Of a stretch of 17,167 bases of DNA, positions 13,220 through 17,167 are shown in pieces (within the stretch, counting starts at the first letter, position 1; each line of letters begins with the position of its first letter). The notes below the pieces were generated by a model. The model saw nothing but the letters and a program-made list of their open reading frames with translations. It was not told the origin of the DNA and did no database searches. The position numbers and the translations under genes were made by a program. Origin of the DNA: Methylococcaceae bacterium (GTDB lineage Bacteria; Pseudomonadota; Gammaproteobacteria; Methylococcales; Methylomonadaceae); contig JAKIUK010000078.1 of NCBI GenBank assembly GCA_021647585.1, forward strand, positions 1 to 17,167. Reading direction: 5' to 3'.

Positions 13220-13333
13220 TTATTTGCTTTTGTCACCATCTCTTTTAACGATTTTATCTTGATTGAAAGCAACATAGGCTCCAAAAGCAAGAATTGGGAT
13301 CATTACGATGATAATCAATGTGCTGATTGACAT
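13220..13333 (-). CDS. Single-span membrane microprotein, 37 aa
   Basis: Starts at ATG 13333, with GAGGAAA seven bases upstream inside the end of the 64-aa gene (two bases separate that stop from this ATG). A hydrophobic span covers residues 4-23 (STLIIIVMIPILAFGAYVAF), followed by NQDKIVKRDGDKSK. The shared pattern MS-x-x-x-I...LAFG-x-Y-x-x-x-NQDK-x-V-K with the next gene indicates duplication with retained features, good evidence that both are translated. The charged end would face the cytoplasm or periplasm depending on insertion; not decided here. Confidence 0.72.
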   Translation of the reverse strand: MSISTLIIIVMIPILAFGAYVAFNQDKIVKRDGDKSK

Positions 13334-13335
13334 AG

Positions 13336-13530
13336 TTATTTCCTCATTACAATTGATAAAGTTAGTGTGATTATAGCTATAACAATAAAAATAATTCCTT
13401 CTAACAAAGAAATTGTTGCTTTATCTATAACAAAACCATTAATAAAAACAGCTATGCCAAAGGCCAAGCCAATTTTTTCAAAAATTTCAGCCAAAATTTT
13501 AAGCTGATTTTCTGATAATTTAAATCTCAA
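13336..13530 (-). CDS. Two-span membrane protein, 64 aa, TTG start
   Basis: An amphipathic N-terminus (residues 1-16) is followed by two hydrophobic spans, about 18-36 (IGLAFGIAVFINGFVI) and 42-62 (LEGIIFIVIAIITLTLSIV), with a short charged turn (DKA) between, and ends MRK. The start is TTG at 13530, supported by AAAGGAGG six bases upstream; the only ATG near it is out of frame and hits a stop. First gene of its unit, after three-hairpin element copy 3 and a leader. The three membrane proteins here are nearly contiguous and may form one complex. Function unknown. Confidence 0.72.
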   Translation of the reverse strand: MRFKLSENQLKILAEIFEKIGLAFGIAVFINGFVIDKATISLLEGIIFIVIAIITLTLSIVMRK

Positions 13531-13612
13531 AATATACCTCCTTTCATTACGTTAAATAACCTGAAATAGAGGCATCATCCGAATGGAAGAAAACCTCCAT
13601 ACGGATTGAGTT
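13531..13612 (-). promoter_or_regulatory. Leader hairpin and anti-SD of the 64-aa gene (copy 7 of 10)
   Basis: Stem ATCCG-A-ATGGA (forward 13577-13587) with TCCAT-A-CGGAT (13596-13606). SD segment ATACCTC (13534-13540) can pair with GAGGCAT (13569-13575), one G-U, but over a longer 28-nt loop than in other copies, so control may be weaker. Confidence 0.6.
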
Positions 13613-13697
13613 ATGCTCATCAACAGAAGTTGATACTTATCTCAGGAGCGCGGGAGATAAGATTTTTTAGTTTCTGTTCAATACGGAACAGCACGGT
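13613..13697 (-). promoter_or_regulatory. Three-hairpin element, copy 3 of 4
   Basis: The most diverged and most informative copy. Transcript order: ACCGTG; hairpin 1 CTGTTC-CGTATT-GAACAG (forward 13674-13691), where three of the stem pairs differ from the other copies yet still pair and the loop is identical; linker AAACTAAAAAAT; hairpin 2 CTTATCTC-CCGCGCTCCT-GAGATAAG (13636-13661), a wholly different perfect stem around the same loop type; hairpin 3 ATCAAC-TTCT-GTTGAT (13619-13634); then GAGCATAA. Confidence 0.78.
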
Positions 13698-13722
13698 CTA
13701 AAGAATTGATTGTACCATAAAA

Positions 13723-13774
13723 GTTGTTTTTCAATAAATACTTAGTGTGATTCAAATATTCATAAAAAAACAAC
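13723..13774. repeat. AT-rich palindrome fused to a terminator T-run (copy 3)
   Basis: Arms 13723-13740 (GTTGTTTTTCAATAAATA) and 13757-13774 (TATTCATAAAAAAACAAC), largely paired. Overlaps the terminator at 13768-13796 by seven bases. A TACAAT that could be a -10 box lies in leftward orientation at about 13709-13714 between this palindrome and element copy 3. Confidence 0.6.
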
Positions 13775-13796
13775 CTACCCCAAAGGGTAAGTGTTT
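13768..13796 (-). terminator. Intrinsic terminator of the DUF6573-like unit
   Basis: Leftward transcript: AAACACTTACCC pairs with GGGTAGGTTGTTT (12 pairs, one bulge, one G-U), followed by a run of T. It starts eight bases after the stop codon at 13805. Confidence 0.8.
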
Positions 13797-13804
13797 AATA
13801 CTTC

Positions 13805-14926
13805 TTAAGACTCGTTAGGTTTCATGATGGTTATAACGTGTTCTCCATTATCACCAGGTCCCGATACCAATTTTAAACTTACTTCGGTAGCATCATCACC
13901 TTTTTTACTGTTATGCGGAACGCAGTACAATTTATAAAGCAAGTGCTCGCCATTTTCTTTGTTTGTTTTAATGGCATGGTGAGCCATGAACAGAACATCC
14001 CAAAGACGACCTTTCTCATCTTGACCACCAACATCACTTGGCCAAGCAACATAGCTGTCCCAAACATCACAGGTTAAAGCTACTGGTACAATAAATCCTG
14101 ATTCTTTTGCTTCGCTAGTTTCACTAACATCTACCAGAAATCCGTCATCTATAGCCTGTGAACGAGTGTAGGTGCTGACAGGTTTACCAAATATTTCATG
14201 AAGTGGTGAATCACCTCGTTTAATGCCTTCTTCAAGATCAGCAACCGTACTTTCCAGCTCTTCACTTAAATCAGTCAAACACTTTGGCGGTAAAAGTGTT
14301 GTTTTAGCATGATCAATAAAACTTCCAGTAACGGAAGCTTCAGCCATTAATGCACCACTTTGAATATTCGCTTTTAACATTTCTGCTAATTCGTCCTCTG
14401 GAATAGTTATCGCATAGGCTGAAATTACTCCTACACCTGGTAACTCCCTCAACCAGTGTTTAGTTGTAAACAAACCAATGATAACTTCTCTCCATTCATC
14501 TAAAAAGGGCAGGGGAGAGAGGCTTTTTATCAAAGTCCATAATTTATCGGAATGATCTTCTGCAGTATCTTTTTTAAAGAGCTGCAAAGATTTACGATTA
14601 GCAAAGTCTGGCTTTTGTGCCAAATTCTGATAAACAAAGACTTGGATTAAATCACCAAATAGCTTTGTAGATAAGCGGCCACTTAGAAATTCTAAAGTTT
14701 CAGGGTTGCCTATGTTTAATCGTGCAGTACCATCAATAGTTTCAACCTGAAAATCAGTCAAACCTCCTTGTGTGACTGGAAGTGACCATCTTGCTCGAAA
14801 TTCTTGTATAGCCGTGTCCTTACCTATCAAAGATAGAAAGGCAACTGAACCAGATTCATCGATTAAAAATCCATCTGTGAAGACATCATTGATATCGGGA
14901 ATTGGCATAAGTGTATTTGTAGTCAT
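13805..14926 (-). CDS. DUF6573-like C-terminal domain protein, 373 aa
   Basis: The last 120 residues match my memory of DUF6573 proteins of ICEs and plasmids: SQAIDDGFLVDVSETSEAKESG, then PVALTCDVWDSYVAWP, GRLWDVLFMAHHAI, LLYKLYCVP and a final KLVSGPGDNGEHVITIM. That family has no established function. The first 240 residues are not recognised; they contain a possible helical region after residue 75 and GVGVISAYAITIPEDELAEML, with no nuclease, NTPase or membrane motif seen. It may be a fusion of an element-specific N-terminal domain to DUF6573, which usually stands alone. AGGAG lies seven bases before ATG 14926. Last gene of its unit. Confidence 0.78.
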   Translation of the reverse strand: MTTNTLMPIPDINDVFTDGFLIDESGSVAFLSLIGKDTAIQEFRARWSLPVTQGGLTDFQVETIDGTARLNIGNPETLEFLSGRLSTKLFGDLIQVFVYQNLAQKPDFANRKSLQLFKKDTAEDHSDKLWTLIKSLSPLPFLDEWREVIIGLFTTKHWLRELPGVGVISAYAITIPEDELAEMLKANIQSGALMAEASVTGSFIDHAKTTLLPPKCLTDLSEELESTVADLEEGIKRGDSPLHEIFGKPVSTYTRSQAIDDGFLVDVSETSEAKESGFIVPVALTCDVWDSYVAWPSDVGGQDEKGRLWDVLFMAHHAIKTNKENGEHLLYKLYCVPHNSKKGDDATEVSLKLVSGPGDNGEHVITIMKPNES

Positions 14927-14989
14927 GGTGTTTCTCCTAAAAATAAAAGGAACACCAACCCTTACAGGGCGATATTCCCTGTAAGGGTT
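14927..14989 (-). promoter_or_regulatory. Leader hairpin and anti-SD of the DUF6573-like gene (copy 8 of 10)
   Basis: Stem AACCCTTACAGGG (forward 14957-14969) with CCCTGTAAGGGTT (14977-14989), 13 perfect pairs. SD side GGTGTT (14927-14932) pairs with AACACC (14951-14956), continued by TCCT/AGGA after a 2-nt bulge. Confidence 0.75.
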
Positions 14990-15028
14990 AAGTTTAAGCA
15001 GTAAAATAAACCGTGTTACATCTACCGG

Positions 15029-15760
15029 CTATTTACTTCGTAGATTGAAAGGCTCTGCATCAAGCCCATAGTCAAATGTAAAACCAATATATTCAACTTG
15101 ATGAAGAAATTCTTCACACTGCTGGTAAGAGAGATCCCCCGCCTCATAATGGCGACAAATATCTTTTAACTCAGGTGGTTGTTGATCATAAAATTCAAAT
15201 AAATCCAGTGTGATATCTTGGACTGAATAAGATTTGATCATCCATCCATCGTCATGCGCTTTTTTCATTAGCGTATCGAGTTCAGTTAAACTGTTCACAT
15301 AGTAATGTATCGAATTATCATGCAGACAATTCTTGCATTTCCCACAAAAGCCACAGGTCTCCAAGTCTAAGTATTCTGATGTATTGGAGATTGTAACTGT
15401 CTCAGGCTGTTGTGATTGTCCGACCCAAACAATATCAGCAGTTACATACTTAAAATCAGTTTCAAGCTCTGCACGTCGAGATTTTGATAGTGTTGGTTTG
15501 ATGCAATAGTCGCCACGATTAAATGCAGTAACAATCTCTTCTTTCAAGTAAGAACATTTTTTCAAATCCAGTTTTGTACTCTCTGGAATTGTTACTTTAT
15601 ATTCTGGCTCGCCGTCTTTCGTACAGACGTATAAGAAAGGCGGTAGGCTTGTATCTTCCTTTTGGAAGCAATATAAAGAATGATCACCTGTTACATAAAC
15701 ACGACAATTATCAGTGTCTTTACTGTGTAGTATTAAAGTATTTTCTTTTGATTTACTCAT
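15029..15760 (-). CDS. Hypothetical protein with a tight four-cysteine cluster, 243 aa
   Basis: Not recognised. N-terminal half: beta-rich, from residue 7 (NTLILHSKDTDNCRVYVTGDHSLYC shows alternating strands), with polar surface. Centre: CGFCGKCKNC, cysteines spaced C-x2-C-x2-C-x2-C at about 136-145, which could bind an iron-sulfur cluster (ferredoxin-like spacing, but no distal fourth Cys-Pro) or zinc. C-terminal half: helices including TELDTLMKKAHDDGWMIKSY and an acidic tail with YEAGDLSYQQCEEFLHQVEY. GGAGAAAC precedes ATG 15760. Sits between a 65-aa gene and the DUF6573-like gene, each separated by a leader. Confidence 0.75.
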   Translation of the reverse strand: MSKSKENTLILHSKDTDNCRVYVTGDHSLYCFQKEDTSLPPFLYVCTKDGEPEYKVTIPESTKLDLKKCSYLKEEIVTAFNRGDYCIKPTLSKSRRAELETDFKYVTADIVWVGQSQQPETVTISNTSEYLDLETCGFCGKCKNCLHDNSIHYYVNSLTELDTLMKKAHDDGWMIKSYSVQDITLDLFEFYDQQPPELKDICRHYEAGDLSYQQCEEFLHQVEYIGFTFDYGLDAEPFNLRSK

Positions 15761-15822
15761 GTTGTTTCTCCAAATAAATAAAGAGAAACAACCCCAACAA
15801 GGAGTGTTTCCCTGTAGGGTTT
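15761..15822 (-). promoter_or_regulatory. Leader hairpin and anti-SD of the four-cysteine protein gene (copy 9 of 10)
   Basis: The clearest anti-SD: GTTGTTTCTC (forward 15761-15770) is the perfect 10-bp complement of GAGAAACAAC (15783-15792), with a 12-nt AT-rich loop, and abuts the start codon. The upstream stem (AACCC/GGGTT, ACA/TGT, GGA/TCC; 15790-15822) overlaps the anti-SD by up to three bases. Confidence 0.82.
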
Positions 15823-15835
15823 AAAAGTGTAATCG

Positions 15836-16033
15836 CTACTTATAAAGTTCTTCAGTATCGATTGTAAGGTACGGACAAGTATCATCGAATAATTCCGATA
15901 AGACCTCGTCCAGTTTCTTTGAGCGTGGTGAATTAAGGTCAGCTTCTGATTGATTCAGAAATAATCGTTTAGCTTTATCCAAGGCTTTAACCGCGTTTTT
16001 TAAATCACGTAAAGCCCAGCGTTTATCAGTCAT
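15836..16033 (-). CDS. Hypothetical protein, 65 aa
   Basis: Not recognised. Mostly helical: RWALRDLKNAVKALDKAKRLF is basic and amphipathic, followed by an acidic second half (SKKLDEVLSELFDDT). Start chosen at ATG 16033, whose ATGA overlaps the stop of the 89-aa gene; a GTG at 16042 is possible but lacks an SD. The overlap means coupled translation and explains why no leader hairpin is present. Confidence 0.72.
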   Translation of the reverse strand: MTDKRWALRDLKNAVKALDKAKRLFLNQSEADLNSPRSKKLDEVLSELFDDTCPYLTIDTEELYK

Positions 16034-16299
16034 GATGAACACTCTGCAGACTTAATCAGTCCTTCATGCTCTAGATTTGAATCAAGTGCTGCATCGATGT
16101 GATCCCATGTAACGCCATAATTAGCATCATGAGTGTGTTCAAGTGATTCAAGAATTTCAGCGGTTAGTTCATCACTGACCGTAAGTTTCCTTTCATTGGC
16201 TCTTGAAATAACATCATCATCAAGCCACAACACCATACAAGCTGGTGAATCTGGTGGATATTTTGACAATCTTTCGATTGCTGTTTTTATAGTACTCAT
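16030..16299 (-). CDS. Conserved-type hypothetical protein, 89 aa
   Basis: A small acidic helical protein. The pattern YPPDSPACMVLWLDDDVISRA...LT..E...ILE..EHTHDANYGVTWDHI resembles small proteins found on phages, plasmids and integrative elements that share a W-x-x-x-DV motif, a regulator-like helix and an H-D-A-x-x-G-x-x-W ending; their function is unknown to me. AGGAG lies eight bases before ATG 16299. First gene of its unit after three-hairpin element copy 4. Confidence 0.72.
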   Translation of the reverse strand: MSTIKTAIERLSKYPPDSPACMVLWLDDDVISRANERKLTVSDELTAEILESLEHTHDANYGVTWDHIDAALDSNLEHEGLIKSAECSS

Positions 16300-16358
16300 A
16301 CTGTTTTCTCCTGGTTAAAAGAGATCACCCCCAACAGGAAGCTATCTCCCATTGGGTT
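16300..16358 (-). promoter_or_regulatory. Leader hairpin of the 89-aa gene (copy 10 of 10)
   Basis: Two-part stem: CCCAA (forward 16330-16334) with TTGGG (16352-16356), and in leftward RNA GGGAG with CTTCC (16350-16346 with 16341-16337), where one pair is G-U and would be A-C on the plus strand. The anti-SD is the weakest of the set (a CTC/GAG core only). Confidence 0.55.
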
Positions 16359-16367
16359 GAGTGTTTT

Positions 16368-16457
16368 ATGCACCAACTACGATAAGTAGTAGACCAGAAT
16401 CAAGTGCGCGGAATTCTGGAGTTTTTTAGGTATTCGTTGAATACGCAACGATACGGT
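16368..16457 (-). promoter_or_regulatory. Three-hairpin element, copy 4 of 4
   Basis: Transcript order: ACCGTA; hairpin 1 TCGTTG-CGTATT-CAACGA (forward 16434-16451); linker ATACCTAAAAAACT; hairpin 2 CCAGAATT-CCGCGCACTT-GATTCTGG (16394-16419); hairpin 3 ACTAC-TTATC-GTAGT (16376-16390); then GTGCATAA. Closest to copy 2. Confidence 0.76.
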
Positions 16458-16467
16458 GTAAATTTTT

Positions 16468-16506
16468 GTTTAATTAAAGTCACTCTATGAATGATTTTAA
16501 TTAAAC
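16468..16506. repeat. AT-rich palindrome fused to a terminator (copy 4)
   Basis: Arms 16468-16482 (GTTTAATTAAAGTCA) and 16492-16506 (TGATTTTAATTAAAC), 14 of 15 positions Watson-Crick. Shares four bases with the terminator at 16503-16533. Confidence 0.65.
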
Positions 16507-16533
16507 AAACTCACTGTAGTAGTGAGTTTGTTT
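16503..16533 (-). terminator. Intrinsic terminator of the DUF6094-like unit
   Basis: A 13-bp perfect stem AAACAAACTCACT (16503-16515) with AGTGAGTTTGTTT (16521-16533). The T-run after it on the minus strand is short (TTTAATT). It lies 11 bases beyond the stop of the 53-aa gene. Confidence 0.72.
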
Positions 16534-16544
16534 AGGGGTGTTGA

Positions 16545-16706
16545 TTAAAGTCGAGACATCTCCAGCAAAAGGGTTCTCTCAGGTCTATATCTATATGATC
16601 CATATTTGATAACTGATCGATAGAAAGTAGCTAGTTGATATTTCCCATAATGATTAGGGTATATACATCTAACATCCCAATAGTCCTTAAAATTACGCTT
16701 ATTCAC
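16545..16706 (-). CDS. Basic tyrosine-rich small protein, 53 aa, GTG start
   Basis: An open frame from GTG 16706 to TAA 16547-16545. AAGGA lies seven bases before the GTG and directly follows the upstream stop codon (12-nt intergenic gap). The product starts MNKRNFKDYWDVRC and is rich in Tyr, Arg and Lys (YRSVIKYGSYRYRPERTLL), so it is strongly basic and might bind nucleic acid. There are no membrane spans. The intact frame, the SD, its fit between the upstream gene and the terminator and its biased composition all support a real gene. No family recognised. Confidence 0.65.
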   Translation of the reverse strand: MNKRNFKDYWDVRCIYPNHYGKYQLATFYRSVIKYGSYRYRPERTLLLEMSRL

Positions 16707-16718
16707 TAGGTATTCCTT

Positions 16719-17167
16719 CTATTGAATTACGAATGCTTCACCTAGAGTAGGACTCTTTGGTGTTGCATCCAATGCTCGTATTGCCGGTACAAACTTATCT
16801 GTAACAATACGTGTTTCTTTGAGATTTCCATCATCGTCGACCGTGGTTTTGACCTCGCTGGTTTTATCCTTGTAGGTATCACCTTTGATGACAAAAATAC
16901 GACCATCTTTAGACTTAACTGTGCCAGATACCTGTCCTGCTGCTAAAGCCAGTGCTAAGTGCCAATCAGTCATTTTGCAAAGTGGTCTTTTTGACTCACG
17001 TATCTGTTGGCCGAAGTGCATACCAAATTGTTTCCATAGACCTGAATTAAGTTGCAGCTCTTTTTCAAGCTGTGCAGCCTCCAGTTTTGTGTAAACAAAT
17101 TTAATATCTTTACCTGATGTTGTTGCTGGTACTTGGTATAAATCATGTTCCCATGTACGTGGCAATT
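16719..17167 (-). CDS. DUF6094-like protein, C-terminal part (5' end outside window)
   Basis: The frame is open to the window edge, so the first codon here (TTG at 17165) is not the true start. The 148 visible residues resemble the C-terminus of DUF6094 proteins, SAM-dependent-methyltransferase-like proteins of integrative elements: PRTWEHDLYQVPATTSGKDI, then KRPLCKMTDWHLALALAAGQ, a G-x-V-x-G strand pair ending FVIKGDTYKDK, and a Thr/Glu-rich segment leading to IVTDKFVPAIRALD. The catalytic methyltransferase motifs would lie off the window. The identification is from memory of the pattern and is moderate. The 53-aa gene follows in the same unit. Confidence 0.6.
   Translation of the reverse strand, partial: LPRTWEHDLYQVPATTSGKDIKFVYTKLEAAQLEKELQLNSGLWKQFGMHFGQQIRESKRPLCKMTDWHLALALAAGQVSGTVKSKDGRIFVIKGDTYKDKTSEVKTTVDDDGNLKETRIVTDKFVPAIRALDATPKSPTLGEAFVIQ

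Noticed and set aside
8227..16358. Repeated hairpins as a CRISPR array or interspersed transposon-derived repeats
   Set aside because: Spacing is set by genes, sequences are not identical, and each copy is tied to a start codon; there are no spacers of constant length and no cas genes.

Overview
The window is part of an integrated conjugative or mobilisable element in a gammaproteobacterium. Evidence: a MobH-type (TraI_2) relaxase, a tyrosine integrase beside a 3' half tRNA-Thr gene fragment (the footprint of integration into a tRNA), families typical of PFGI-1-like integrative elements (probable DUF6094 and DUF6573 proteins, a SNF2-like helicase, many small orphan proteins), AT-rich sequence with gammaproteobacterial Shine-Dalgarno (SD) sites, and a tRNA half that fits marine gammaproteobacteria. 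The species cannot be fixed from sequence alone.

Layout. 1-771: the end of an apparent IS21-like element cuts into an integrase gene of another island. 860-906: tRNA-Thr(UGT) 3' half, the likely attachment site. 993-1928: intact tyrosine integrase. 2039-4620: relaxase and SprT-like metalloprotease as a coupled pair, divergent from a small WGR-domain gene and an orphan gene (4660-5238) across a compact palindromic promoter region. 5235-5831: exported orphan protein. 5917-17167: a long leftward gene array in five transcription units, each ending in an intrinsic terminator: helicase plus a 152-aa protein; a GHKL ATPase; eight small proteins including two zinc-finger and three membrane proteins; four proteins ending with a DUF6573-like one; and the tail of a DUF6094-like gene plus a 53-aa basic protein.

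The most striking content is non-coding. (1) Ten genes of the leftward array that do not overlap or abut the gene before them have a related leader of about 60-80 nt: a stem-loop, usually opening AACCC, then a segment complementary to that gene's own SD, then the SD and start codon. The sequences differ but the architecture is kept, pointing to translational control by SD sequestration. Genes overlapping or abutting their upstream neighbour lack it. (2) Four transcription units begin with an 85-90 nt element of three hairpins. Stems covary while two loops (CGTATT, and one close to CCGCGCACTT) and the flanks ACCGT and GCATAA stay conserved, as expected of a structured RNA or hairpin-binding target. 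(3) Directly before each such element sits a terminator whose T-run forms one arm of a second AT-rich palindrome. Together these look like an element-wide, hairpin-based regulatory system that I do not recognise. Its function is inferred, not shown.
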